DNA from: Botrytis cinerea B05.10
Lineage: Eukaryota > Ascomycota > Leotiomycetes > Helotiales > Sclerotiniaceae
Length of the DNA: 64,000 bases
NCBI RefSeq assembly: GCF_000143535.2
Contig: NC_037317.1
Span: 2,294,001-2,358,000 of the forward strand
Direction of reading: 5' to 3'
The notes beneath the pieces are model-generated. The model made no database searches and was not told the origin of the DNA. It saw only the letters and a program-made list of their open reading frames with translations. The translations under genes were made by a program, and so were the position numbers. Positions 51,223 through 63,126 of this stretch are shown piece by piece. Every line of letters starts with the position of its first letter. Position 1 is the first letter of the stretch.

Positions 51223-51680
51223 AGGTGAAGAATACACCTACAGATTGATAGGAGAATCAACACATTAAAATCCCACGGGTCAAGTATCCGACGAGCTTTT
51301 TGGTTTTAAGCGGGAGGGGAGGGAAGAATGGGAAGGGAAGGGAGGGGAGGGGAGAGTGAGGAAATAAACATGATATGATATGATATAATGAACAAATGAA
51401 CAAATACTCGAATTTAGAATCTAAAAACCATATAATTCACAAACCAGATTCAATGATTCATTCTAACTTACTCATTCCAATCTTATAAGATATAGCATAT
51501 GACATCTCAATCACTCAACCACCCAACCATCACTTCAAATCATCCACATGTCTATCTCTACCTCAAACAATTTCCATAATTTATCCAACTATGCCTTCAA
51601 GAAATATCAAATCAAATCATCAAATCAAACCCATCTCATTGATATCAATATTGAAAACTAACTAGTCCGAGCTGTTTATG

Positions 51681-51707
51681 TTTCTTTCTTTCTTTCTTTC
51701 TTTCTTT
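51681..51707. repeat. TTTC microsatellite
   Basis: Six perfect TTTC units in the convergent spacer. Confidence 0.9.
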
Positions 51708-51980
51708 TCCCCTTTCCCCTTCTCTATCCATCATCTCATCTCATTCATCTCAATTCATTCATTCAATCATTCATTTATCCCCATCAAAACATTTGTATCC
51801 CATCTCATCAATCCCGTCAATTCATTCTTTCCTTTCATTTGATTTCCTTTCAATCCCGTTCCTCATCTCTCATTTCTCATTTGATTCTTTTGTTCCATCC
51901 TCTCCTATTCAGGCATACAAGTCAATGCATCCCATATAAAAATGTCACTTCCCCTCATAAAATCATCAATCTCAAACATC

Positions 51981-54454
51981 TCAAATCAAACCCCTCTTAC
52001 TATCCTTCGCCTTCCAACCCTTCAATTTACGCTCCGGTCTAGGAACATCAGGTCTACCAGCAAGAATATCCACAGTTCCCTTCAAATCCAACCAGAACTC
52101 ATCCTTTGGTCTTCTATTTGGCCAATCCGTTTCATTTTCCTCAACATCAACCATACTAGAGAATACAACTTGTGCACCCTTAATGCCAATAACTGTTGAA
52201 CTTTGTTTATCCCCAAGAATCTTTTTATCGGTTCTATCTTCATATTGCTCGAGATGTTCAATACATTTGATAGCTAAGCGAACGGCTCGGGTACGGTCCA
52301 TAGGGGATGGAGTACCACCTTGTTGAACGTGACCTGGGATACTATCTCTGGATTCGAAACGATCGCGAGCTTCTTCACGGATCATATCAGCGATGAGTTT
52401 AGCGTTGTAAACCTTTGATGCTTTTTCGTTGATGAGGATAAGACGGCCAGCTCTTGATTGACCACTGTCTTGCTCGAAAACTTCCTTGAGATGTGCGATA
52501 TCTGCTGAGAGCATACCAATACTGACACCTTCTTCAGGAGTATAGACAGCTGATGCACCAACAGCGAGACCAGCCATGGTAGCAACGTAACCAGATCGAC
52601 CACCTTGGGTTTCAATGACGAAAACACGACGACGGGAAGCTGAAGCGGATTGTTTAATGGTATCGCAATAACGGACAAGTTCGTTCAAACAAGTATCTGA
52701 ACCAATCGAATATTCTGTTCCTGGAACATTATTGGAGATAGTGGCTGGAAGTAAAGTCATAGGAATGCAAAGAGAAGAGTAAGTTTCTCTTGCTTGACGA
52801 AGTTCGGACAAGGCATGGAAACCTTCGAAACCTCCAATAATGAGAAGACCATCAATCTTGAATTTTTCAAAAAGTGATGCGATCAATGGCATTCCAGATT
52901 CCGATGGAAGTTCACGGTTCATACCAATTTCTGAACCACCCTTACTAGCCCATCCATCAACTTCTAGCCAATCAAATTCTCGAACCGATCCTGGGTTATC
53001 TTGGTGATGACGGGCGAATCCAGCGAAACCATTATGAATAGCAATTGGTGTATGTCCACGAGTTAAGCAATAAGCAACAGCTGCACGCGTAGCAGCATTA
53101 ACACCACCAGCTGGAGCTCCGACATGCACAATAGCAATTCTCATGTGCTATGTAATGTTAGTATCAGAAGAAACAGAGATCCGATCATCACATACCTTCT
53201 TATCAGGAAGACGCATTTCATTGTTGAGATCAGTAGCTGTTGTAGTCATGTAGGAATCATAAAAGTCAGAAAACTCTGTATCTCTGAGTGCCATAGCTCT
53301 CTCGAAATCCTTTGCTTCGATAGCCTTTGCTACTTCTTGAGTATCAATGACGGATTGAACCAGTGGTTTTCTGGTGATTTTGTTTTCGTTAATGGCGATA
53401 AAAGGAGTGACCGTTTCTGGGGTAGCATCAAGAACAGCATTTACTGCTTCGATGCCTTGTAAAGTAGAAAGGTATCGATCGTAAGCGCATGCAGAACCAC
53501 CACGTTGAACATGACCCAATGTTGAAATACGTGTATCAAGAGCGAGACCATTCTTGTCTGCAAGAAGATCCTTGATCATTTCTGGAGAAATCTTATTTCC
53601 TCCTTGATCGTGAGCACCTTCGGCAACAATAACAATCGTCTTTCTCTTTCCCAATTGTCTATGCTGTGTGATTGTTAGTATGATCAAAACTTATGGAAAT
53701 ATAGTAAACATACCTTCTGGATGACCTTGTGCATCTCTTCTTTCCAGTTGTCTGCTCTTGGTTTTTCTGGAATGAAGACAAAATCTGCACCAGTAGCAAC
53801 ACCAGCCATCAAAGCTAACCAACCGCAATGTCTACCCATAACTTCAATAACGAAAGCTCTTGAATGCGATGAAGCAGTTTGTTCGATATAATCCACCATC
53901 TCGCAAATCTTGCCCAGGGCCGAAAAGCAACCAATTGTAGCGTCGGTACCAGACATATCATTATCAATTGAACCGACCAATCCAACGATATTGAGATTCT
54001 TGAATGGGGCAACTTGTTGTTCTGATAATTCCTTCTTTTCGATCAATTCCTTGATCAAGCCAGGCCATTCCGCTCTGAATTTATCAGCTCCAGTCAAGGA
54101 ACCGTCACCACCACAGATGATGAGAGCATCAATTCCATTCAACACCATATTCTTTGCTGCTTGTAATCTGCCGGGTCGCTCATAGAAAGCCATACATCTG
54201 GCAGTACCAATAAGAGTACCTCCTTCTGATTGCCATCCACGAACATCTTCCCAGCCCATCTTTTTGATCAATTTTCCTCCTTGGACCAAACCTTCATATC
54301 CTTCGTAGATACAGTATGGTTCGCATCCTTTATAAATGGCCATTCGAACGCAAGCTCGCACAACGCCGTTCATACCGGGAGAATCACCTCCACTAGTCAT
54401 GATAGCGATGCGGCGCTTCTTTCCCTCGAGGGGTGGTGGGGGTTGAGGAGCCAT
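51981..54454 (-). CDS. pfkA: 6-phosphofructokinase (ATP-dependent, eukaryotic duplicated form)
   Basis: Phosphorylates fructose 6-phosphate to fructose 1,6-bisphosphate, the committed glycolytic step, in the cytosol. Exons 53714-54454, 53196-53663 and 51981-53147, introns 50 and 48 bp; 791 aa, the usual fungal size. The N-terminal half is catalytic: ATP loop [11 protein letters not shown] (residues 20-30), [10 protein letters not shown], catalytic [13 protein letters not shown], substrate motif [11 protein letters not shown] and GHVQRGG. The C-terminal half is the allosteric copy: [13 protein letters not shown] replaces the ATP loop and [12 protein letters not shown] replaces SIDND (catalytic Asp lost), with [11 protein letters not shown] and GHVQQGG retained. 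It is a complete gene with no unusual residues. The leader carries a TGAGG tandem repeat. Confidence 0.97.
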
Positions 54455-54510
54455 GATGGATTTTGAGTAGTTGTTTTGTTGAAGGTCAATAGGTTGGAGG
54501 GGTAAGAAGT

Positions 54511-54540
54511 TGAGGTGAGGTGAGGTGAGGTGAGGTGAGA
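54511..54540. repeat. TGAGG pentanucleotide repeat in the pfkA leader/promoter
   Basis: Six units (last one TGAGA) 57-86 bp upstream of the pfkA ATG. On the transcribed strand this reads CCTCA repeats, a pyrimidine-rich tract common in highly expressed fungal promoters. Confidence 0.9.
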
Positions 54541-55089
54541 AGTAAGAAAGAGATTCTAGGGTATAATGGATACGTGAGGTGAAAAGTAGTATGAGAGAAA
54601 AGGGAAGAGAGAAGAGAGAAGAATGAAGAATGAGGAATGAAGAATGAAGTTTGGAGATGCTGTAGGAAGATTGTATCGACTAGTAGATTCTCTTACTTTC
54701 AAAGAATGACGAAAAGTTGAGAGATCCGTTTGAAATAAGATGGGTCCTTCATGTATTTTGGTGGGCTGAGACCTTGTCAATTTTTTTTACGAGGAGCTTT
54801 ATCGGCTTTGTTAATGATGGTACGCATGGGCACGAGCATGGATGGATGGATGGATGGATGAGTGGGCGTGGGCTGCTTTGCTTATCGGTTTGGCATTGGT
54901 GTTGTTGGCATTGGCACTGGCAGTGGTATCATCGGCATCGGGCTCAAATTGGAGAATTCCGTCTGGTAAAAGATGTACACTCTGACAAGAAACCTCCCGT
55001 GTCCTGTCAGAATGAATGATGCTCGATGTGCAGGTGAGGCCATGCATCTTTCCATATATCATGATAGGATGCACGTGGGTATCATGGCA

Positions 55090-55225
55090 CGCATATATGT
55101 ATGTATGGGAGGGAGCATTTACCTACAAGTGTGTATGTGTACACGCATGTATGTATGTATCATGGCACGTATATGTATGTGTATATACATGTATGTGTAT
55201 ATACATGTGTATATATATACATGCA
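55090..55225. repeat. TATG / GTATA-rich compound microsatellite
   Basis: Interspersed ATGT, GTAT and TATACATG units forming partly palindromic alternating purine-pyrimidine DNA. Confidence 0.75.
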
Positions 55226-56105
55226 TGAATCTATCACTCACCATTCTCTTGCAACACACGCCTCAACCAAACAGTCAACAGTTCTCATCCTCTTCACTGA
55301 CTCCTCCTCAGCCTGCTCCTCCGTCTACCCTGAGTTCAAGTTTCCATTTCCATTCCATTTCCACACCCATTGTGTCATGTTTTTGCGGAAACTCTATAAG
55401 GCGGATACTTCGTCGACAATCGTGATTGGTGAATCTCTGGTACCTGAGCCATATCTCCCTCGTAGTGTCGGACTCAATTCGGGCACGCTATACTACATCC
55501 TATCCGTCTGACATCACAAGTACACCCGCAGAGTCAACAAGCTCCCAAGCAAAACTTTCCAGTAGCGACAATGGGAGGGGGGAAAGATGGTCGGGGGTGA
55601 ATAATCCGATGGGTTGATTGGAGAGATCTGGAGGAAAGGTTGATGATGCTTCACACCACTCGAGCATGCTATCAATATGATGCAGATGTACGACGCAGAG
55701 TACAGTACTGCATCCGAAATATCAATTTGACATCAAAATATACGTATTTGAGGAGCTGCGATCAATAGGTGCAACATCCATAGAGAATAGATAGATGGGT
55801 GATATGGTGTTTATACCGAAGTACTCTTCCGTCCCTCGTACAGCTTCAAGAACTATCATTTATCTCTAGCTCTAATAAAGCGGTGAGCCTTCTTTTCTTT
55901 AAGCGGGGCAGTATTTTGATTGTTGTTGATGCTCAATCCTCAAAACAATAATCGTACTTCGTAGAACATTTCAATAGACCTTCAAAGCCTTTTGAAAAGC
56001 TTTCAAATCTACGAAAGGCGTCTGGAACTCACTAATAGCGCTCCCAGTCTCCTTGTAATAAATCAATCAATCAATCAATCTCTCGAATCCTATCCGGCCC
56101 TCAAA

Positions 56106-58303
56106 ATGTCAACTCTCCCCAGTAACCACCCACTTTCATTGCGCCCAGCACCAAATACATCCAGTACCTCCATTCCATTACCCCAATTAATCGCAAGAAT
56201 CAATGCCGAACGAGGTGGTTTTCGCAATATTTCAGAAGACAGCCTGCGACTAGAAATTGCGGAAGCTGAAGCTGGAGGCAATGAAGAGGAGAATGAGAGT
56301 TCCAGTGAGGACGGAGAAGCAGAAGAGGAACCTGATCGGTTGAAAGAACTTCTCACAGCAAGAGATGAGATCCTTGGTCAAATTGAGTATGCTGCCTTGC
56401 GTCAAAACAGGATGCGCGAATACTGACTTGTCTATAGACATGCACATAATGCTGCCATGATATCTCTTGATTTTATATCCCTACTTCTTTCAAAAGATGC
56501 CCCCGTACAAGCTAGCACATCAATATCACCATCACTTCGTGAATTGGCTGGAATGGGCACCTTGGGGGCGGATAAGACAGTAGCTTCACGATATACTAAG
56601 GAGCAAAACCAAGAAAATAAAAAGATAGCTAAGGGTTGGAAAGCATCAAATCTTAGCAAAACTGTAGATTCGATTTTGGCATCTGCCACCCGGCTAGAAA
56701 AAGAAATCGACGCGGAAACAAAATATTGGGAACAAGTACTTGCTGTTAGTGAAAGTGGATGGGCAGTATGTCGGTTGCCCCAAGAAAAACATACATTGGG
56801 TGTTAGATTTGGATTTTCAGAGGGTCAGTACATTCATTCAACTTTTCATACCTCAGCCTCTGCTAACATATTATAGCCTCGCCAACATTTCGAAATCGTA
56901 GTCTCGGTGCACTCAGACGAAATCCTGATGGATCAATATATTTGGACCAAGGGATTGCAAGTCCAGAGCCTCAGAGTATACGAGTTTTGATCGAAACCAA
57001 TGGAGTTACAACTGGAGAAACTATACTTCCTAAAGCAGTACCACATGATGCACCTATACAAGATTTAATTCTTCAAGCACGAAACACTATTTTTGCCTCT
57101 GAACTATGGCAAGAAATGACTCGAGAGGTTAGAACTCTCGCGTCTCATGGTCTCCAATCGGATTCGAAAACGAACACAATCAGATTTCCAATTTCCCCAA
57201 CTAAAAGAATCTTAATCGAGCTTCAGGCAGTACCTACTGATCCTTTTCGACCAGTTCTTGGTCCAAGACCAGATTCATATCTTGCCAATGGTATCTATCT
57301 AACTCTTCACCTTCTTCTATCTCTCTCACATCGTCAACAATATCGTATTCGGACTCGGCCACCACCACCAATCTCTAGCCAGCCACGTCCGAACAACCCA
57401 TTTCCTATTCTACGCTCTTTGGTGACTCGCCTCGCTCACGAAACGGTTGTTTCATCTCTTCACTCACTTCTCACCCCGCTCTGTAAGACACTTACCTCTG
57501 CCTCCCTTCCAACCCCGCCAACCTACACCATCAGCCCGGGTACTTCTCCACCTCTACTACATCTTTCAACTCCCGAACGAATACTCACAGCTTTAACAAA
57601 TCAACTCGAATTCTTTACCACGATCACATTCCCCTTTCCCCTTTCATCACCACCTCATTCCTCAATCCCATCATCTTTTTCACACACAACTCCACTTACT
57701 CCATTACCTTCGTCCCTTCAAATCCGTACCGTAACCACTACCCTCAACTACTCTCGACCAATCTACTATCTGCGCATAACACCAGAAACTTCTCCTCTCC
57801 TTCAAATCTGCCCACCACCCAACACAGTCCCAGAATGGGATTATGTAAAAAATTACATTCTCTGGGCCGTCAGCTGTTGGCTTGCGCACATCTTCTCCTC
57901 TTCATCAAAAACAAGCGAAGATAAAGAGGAACCCTGGAAACCCACAACCCAACCTAACATACTCCGCAAAACCTTTTCGGGAGAATCACCAAATGAAGGA
58001 GGCGTCAAACAAATCTGTTTCGACGTCTCTTCAATTCCTATCCTGGGACCAGAAGCTCCTACGAAGATTGGAGAAAAGGAGAAGGAAAAAATTAAAATCT
58101 CGGTGAGGTGGGAGTGGACGACGGGCATGGAGCAGGAGTGGAAGGACAAGAAAGATTTGAAAAGCGGGGAGGGGGTGTATGATTGGTATTATGGTGGGGG
58201 TGGAGATGGAATTGCAGAGTTGCAAGGAGGAGAATTGGAGAAGATGGTTAGGAAAATGGGGGATGTGGTTGAGGAGGCTGGGCGGGGGAGGAGTAGAAGT
58301 TAG
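56106..58303 (+). CDS. med17: Mediator complex subunit 17 (Srb4)
   Basis: Core head-module subunit of Mediator, required for RNA polymerase II initiation. Exons 56106-56386, 56438-56823 and 56877-58303, introns 51 and 53 bp, each with branch sites (TACTGAC, GCTAAC). The product is 697 aa, the expected size. After an acidic N-terminus (EEENESSSEDGEAEEEPDRL) come a helical region (HAHNAAMISLDFISLLLSKD) and the Med17 signature LGVRFGFSEASPTFRNRSLG. Then follow IYLDQG, PISPTKRILIEL, a variable Pro/Ser-rich segment (about 400-480) and a C-terminal fold. Without the first splice the frame ends at a stop at 56426, so the intron is well supported. The AATC repeat at 56061-56080 lies in its leader. 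Confidence 0.93.
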
Positions 58304-59135
58304 GGAGTGGGAAATAGGTGGTAGCTAGCTCATTGCTCATGCATCGGATGGAGTAATAAGTAGACTATCTGCTTGCTTGCTGCGTGATTTTCATGGTCTG
58401 TATATCCATATATATACCTACCTTTATCTTAGCATAGTATAGTATACCATATTACAATACACTACACGAATGTTACCTCTTCTATCATCATAATCAATAT
58501 CAATATCAATATCAATATCAATACCAACATCTCTGTCACTTCCATACCATACCATACAGTACAATACCATATCACACTATCATATATATATATACATAAT
58601 ATATATTGATTAATTGATTAATTGATCAATTCCTATCTACCCACACCCACACCCACACCCATATCTCATATCTCATATCTCGCATTTCAATCCACATCTC
58701 TCATTTTTTTTATCTTTCATCTACCTCATTCAATTCTTGTCCTCGATATACATAGATATACATATACATAAAGAAACACACCTTGATATCTATTCATCAT
58801 CCATTTATAATCGTAGCAAAAGACCTCTCTTTCGTAAACAAGTAAACAAATAAGCAAGTAAAGTAAGAAAAGCACAAGCAAGTAAATAAATGGCTCAACA
58901 CCCCCAATTTCTCAACCATTATTGAAGTCCTCAAAATTCCATTACAATACTACATTCCATCCATTCCATCCTCCGTCCCATCAGTCTACATGGAACATCT
59001 TTCTGGCTGATGGGCCCGCCTCCAAGAACCGCAGCTGTAAGACGCAACTACCTACCCGTTAGATCAGGGTCCTTAGTCGTATATATGCCATTTGGATATA
59101 GTCGAGTTAAAACTAGTATATCCACAGTGCGTTGA
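58304..59135. other. Intergenic spacer, convergent 3' ends, simple repeats
   Basis: 830 bp between the MED17 and PARP-finger stops. It holds ATCAAT repeats (58495-58524), TA/CA repeats and ACCCAC repeats near 58640-58660, plus a GC-richer patch at about 59005-59075. No gene recognised. Confidence 0.6.
58495..58524. repeat. ATCAAT hexamer repeat
   Basis: About five units of CAATAT/ATCAAT in the convergent spacer. Confidence 0.85.
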
Positions 59136-60908
59136 TCAAGCTCTTGTTTTTCTGGCGGGTCTTCTATATCATTTATTAACATCACACTCACACGCAAACA
59201 CACATTCATCAATTTCTGACGTGTTTCAAGGAAATAGTAAGAAACTTACCCTCTGCCCTTCTTAACAACAGGTTTAACCTCCTCTTCTTCTTCATCCTCA
59301 TCCACATCCTTCATCTCTTCATCCCCAACTTCAAACTTTTGATCCTTCGAAGTATCATTATCAGAAGTCAAATCCGGCGTTGCCGATTCAGCTTCTGGTT
59401 TAACTTTCTTCGATTGTCCACGACCTTTCTTTGCAATTGGAGCTGGTTTGGTCTTGGTTAAGATCTCATCCTCGTCATCATCTTCTTCCTTGACTTCCTT
59501 CTTGACGACTGGCATTTTGGCTCGAGAGTTTTTGACAGGGACTGGTTTGGTATCTTCTTCATCTTCCTCAACTTCCTTTTTGACAACTGGTTTCTTGGCA
59601 CGAGAATTCCTAGACAAGGTGGGTTTGGTGTGCTCCTCGTCCTCGGAATTCTCTTCTTGTTTGACGACGGATGCCTTTCCTCTGGACTTCTTGACAGGAA
59701 CTGGCTTAATGTCTTCCTCATCATCTTCAATATCTTCCTCCTTCTTAATCGCAGCCTTTCTTCCACGGCCTTTTTTAACAGGCATAACTTCCTCGTCAGA
59801 TTCCTCTTCTTTCTTGACTTTTCCACCTCTCTTCTTCTTCGCGGGCTGTTCATCCTCTTCTTCTTCGTCAAGTTCTTCTTTCTTCACTCTACTTCTCTTC
59901 TTTGGTGTATTAGCCTTCTCCGATTTAACTGCATTTTGCTTTTCCTCTTCCTTTCGACGGGCAGTCATTTCCTTTGCAAATTCTGCAATCTTCTTATTGA
60001 GAGCCTTAACTTTCATACCATTTCCTTTTCCATCGTCAATGAGTTGCTGCTTCTCCTGTTCGGCTTCATCCCATTTAGCTTGTAGTTCAGTTAGATCACC
60101 CATTTCAGCAGACTTCTGCTCCTTGATCTTTTTCTTGGATTCGGAGGTACGAGTTCCTGTTTGGCCGAGGGTATTCATTTCTGGGTCCTACTTTTGATTA
60201 GATATTCGTAGTATTAGATGTTGAGGGAGAATAGAGGAAAGGAGAAGAGAAAATGAATAAAAATACATACACCTTTCCAATCTTCAGGATCAATAAATCC
60301 CTGAATAACAACTCGTCTGACCTTCTCCTGCATTTCAGGATGATCATCTAAACTACCCTTACCACCATCATTATAGCCATCCATCTTATCAAACATATAA
60401 CCCCCCTTGTTATCTTCAAGATAATTTCTCATATTCTCAAGTTGCTTTCCAGTGACGCATCCCCTACTTTGCATTAGCAATAGAAGGTGGTAAGGGTTGG
60501 AAATCAAGAGATCATTGTTGTTGGAACCGTTGAATCAAAAATCAATGTTATTAAAAGAAACATCTCAACAAACTTCACTTCAAACCATAAAATCACAAAA
60601 TTTCAACATACCAATGTTTCCACTGCCAACCTCCATGTTCCTGAATCTCAACCCAAGTGCCAAGTCTCAATTCATTTTTCTGAATCTTGACACCCGCATC
60701 TTTACATTCCTTGTTTTGACATCCAGCCCGCGCAGTAGTTGCCAGTTCTACAAGCGTCAGTGATCAAGATACAAATTCACACATCAAAAAAGATGGCTCT
60801 TTCTCATCATTGAGCACAAAACGCGTTATCACGTGAAGACACAAAGATGGAAATTGTGAGGCAAATGAAAGGAGCTCGAGAGAGATACATACCAACGCGA
60901 TAAGACAT
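59136..60908 (-). CDS. PARP-type zinc-finger protein with Lys/Glu repeat tail and terminal AT-hook-like motif
   Basis: Exons 60893-60908, 60612-60747, 60271-60463, 59250-60187, 59136-59163; introns 145, 148, 83 and 86 bp; 436 aa. The zf-PARP module at residues about 6-100 spans the first three exons: MSYRVELATTARAGCQNKEC, KDAGVKIQKNELRLGTWVEI, GGWQWKHWGCVTGKQLENM; the Cys-x2-Cys ... His-x2-Cys ligands can be placed (C20, C25-type pair and HWGC). Such fingers bind nicked DNA in PARP1 and DNA ligase III. A coiled coil (QAKWDEAEQEKQQLIDDG) follows, then about 200 residues of acidic/basic repeats with many V-K-K/Q-E-E units that fit SUMO-attachment sites. The last exon gives KKGRGRPARKTRA. If that splice is skipped, the protein ends at GRG with a TAA. 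No catalytic domain is present. Confidence 0.9.
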
Positions 60909-62097
60909 GTTTGTGGACTTGAGTTTGTTGATATAATGAGAGAAGAATAGTAGCAACCGAAGTGTAGATCGGTAGGTATTTCTATCAATAAGTACCCCAA
61001 TATCCGTGGCGTATCACTTTCTTTCCCTAAGCTTCTGCAGCTCACCAAACACGGACGGGTACTGCACCTCTTTCTCACAAGGCGTTGAAAGAAGATATTT
61101 CGATTGCTATATCTCCTTTGTGGCGTGCAATATGGAAATATTTCGTTGAAGTTTCAAACCAAGCATCAGATTCTTATAAAGCAACAATAATGCTTCAAAA
61201 GGAGAAAGCAGAAGTCTTGGTTCCAGTACTGATTTGATTGTACGAAGAAGAAGTTATTAATGAAGCTTCCAAGATTGATTTAAGCTTGAGCTTGAGCTTG
61301 AGCTTGGGCCCGTCAATCAGGTGGAGATTATGTAAGCGATATGATTAGGCAGACGTCACAATACATTCTAGTTATCCTTAGGCATTCCATTCTTAGATTG
61401 ATAAACGTGACCTTGTTCAATAGGATAGTACAAATCTTCAATGCGAAGTCCACAATAACAGGTACGTTGTTTCTATTTGATGTGATACACACGATGACGT
61501 CCTCTCAACGCACTTTTCAAAAATGGCTTACAAGGGAGAGATAGGAGAATCCTCAATTTGCATGAGTTGGTAACATAATGCTTGTTCCAAGAGTGTATAT
61601 AGATACTATTCGCTTGATACCTCGAGGCCGGCATGCTACGGAGGATCTAGGGAGTAATAAGTATAGATCCCTTTACCGTAAGTACAGCATGAGCATTACC
61701 TATGGTGAAGGTTGCGAGTAGATCGCATAGAGTAGCTACTGGGCGTTATTGATATAGATTTCCCCAGAATACAAACCACTGACTTTGTAAATGAAAAAGC
61801 TGATATCTAATCATAACATTCCTATGTCGCTTTATTATGAGAGGATAGGGGTACATTTTACCAGTGACGGAGGGGAGTTGATTCGAGTAACTTGGTCGTT
61901 TTGTAAGTCAGATAGTAATATAGTCAGCAGTTTGTGAAATTATTTCTTTCTTGTGACTATCAGAGGCAATGCTGTCTACAAGTTCCCACCGGGGGCATGC
62001 TGTAACTATAGTTGATCAAACATTCATCAACACGAATTCGCGTCATCGTTTGCCTATCATTTGACGGATAATCACAACTCACAACTCCCTTCAAAGC
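60909..62097. other. Intergenic spacer with GCTTGA repeat
   Basis: 1.2 kb between the PARP-finger start and the stop of the membrane-protein gene. It contains a GCTTGA repeat at 61284-61306. No gene recognised. Confidence 0.55.
61284..61306. repeat. GCTTGA hexamer repeat
   Basis: Three perfect units and a partial fourth. It is the reverse complement of the TCAAGC repeat inside the F-box gene at 50774-50795. Confidence 0.85.
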
Positions 62098-63126
62098 TCA
62101 TTCGCCTTTTACTCCAACATAACAAACCCTAAACAACGACCCTAGTCCTATAAGAAAAGGTATTAACTGTCCGGCACCAGCTAATGTCGTTACTCCAGTA
62201 ATTTGATTCCATATGATACTTTTCTCAACAGCAATGATCATAATCGTCGTAAAAATGAAAAGAACCCCAAACTGCAAGAAGTCACTTATCGAGTTTTTCG
62301 CATTCAATGATTTCGTGCTGCTACTGCTGGATTTCAAGCTACTGCATTATTAGAAAAGTGTGCTCATTGCAATTCAGATAAACTAAGGGGGCAAGGCATA
62401 CCTTGAGGATGACGAGCTAAGAGTATCCTTGGTTAATTTCTTCTTTGAAGCATTTCTCTTGTCGATGAAGAGAGTCCAAGCATGCCATATAATCCCAAAG
62501 GACAATACCAACAACAGCACCCAATATGTGATGTTGAAAGCACGAAACGCAATGTTCTCAAGATCGACCCTTATGAATCCAAATCCAAAATCAGGACAAG
62601 TGTTAGCTTTTCTATTTCGATCCTGGAAGTGGCCACCCCAGAACCAAAGTTGAAAACACGAAATGGCACAGAAGAATAAGCCAACTAGCAGAATGAATAC
62701 CCAACCACGGTGCTTCTTTTGCCCTGTCTCTTCTTTCTCCCCTTTGCTGAAAAGCTGCTTGATACTGCTGAGGAGTGCCATGAACATCTTAGGTATGAAG
62801 TAATAGTGATAGCCTACTACCAAGAGCAGGATGATATAGACTTCGGCCAGTTGTAGCGTTGAGGTTTGGATGACTAGAGCCAGAAATGTCGCGACGCTAA
62901 AGAGAACAATTGAAAACATGAGGCCTTGAATTTCGCCTGAAGCAACTTTTCCCAAAGAACCTCTGGGGGCAGATGCAAGAAGGGAGGCATACCACTGAAG
63001 GTAGAAACCGATGCGAATACCGAGGCCATAAATGTCTGAATTTCCATCTGTGATGCAAATTTGAGACGTCAAAATGGTGCTATTAGAACCCAAAGTATCA
63101 TTCGAGAAACTAATCTGGTTTGACAT
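62098..63126 (-). CDS. Fungal multi-pass membrane protein of unknown function
   Basis: Exons 62402-63126 and 62098-62338; 63-bp intron (GTATGC...GCAGTAG) in phase 2; 321 aa. No signal peptide. Near the N-terminus is the phrase DIYGLGIRIGFYLQWYASLL, which I recall in other uncharacterised filamentous-fungal membrane proteins. About seven hydrophobic segments are visible (roughly 35-50, 70-90, 95-115, 145-165, 200-220, 265-285, 295-315). A cytosolic Lys/Ser-rich loop (KRNASKKKLTKDTLSSSSS) lies between the sixth and last pair. Transport or sensor function cannot be assigned. Start ATG at 63126 is preceded by a stop-containing leader. Confidence 0.75.

Larger units (their letters stand above)
51188..51980. 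other. Intergenic spacer, convergent 3' ends, microsatellite-rich
   Basis: 790 bp between the F-box stop and the phosphofructokinase stop. It includes CGATG (51194-51222), GGGAG-type and TTTC (51681-51707) repeats. No gene. Confidence 0.7.
54455..56105. other. Divergent intergenic region, pfkA and MED17 promoters
   Basis: 1.65 kb with TGAGG (54511-54540), ATGG (about 54838-54860), TATG/GTATA (about 55090-55225) and AATC (56061-56080) repeats. Open frames at 54973-55511 are products of these repeats. No gene recognised. Confidence 0.6.

Noticed and set aside
54973..55511. Overlapping plus-strand open frames of 130-150 codons
   Set aside because: Encoded by TATG/GTATA microsatellites; Met/Tyr/Cys-rich with no domain.
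59448..60197. 249-codon plus-strand open frame rich in Ser/Phe/Leu
   Set aside because: Mirror of the Lys/Glu repeat exon of the PARP-finger gene; antisense shadow.
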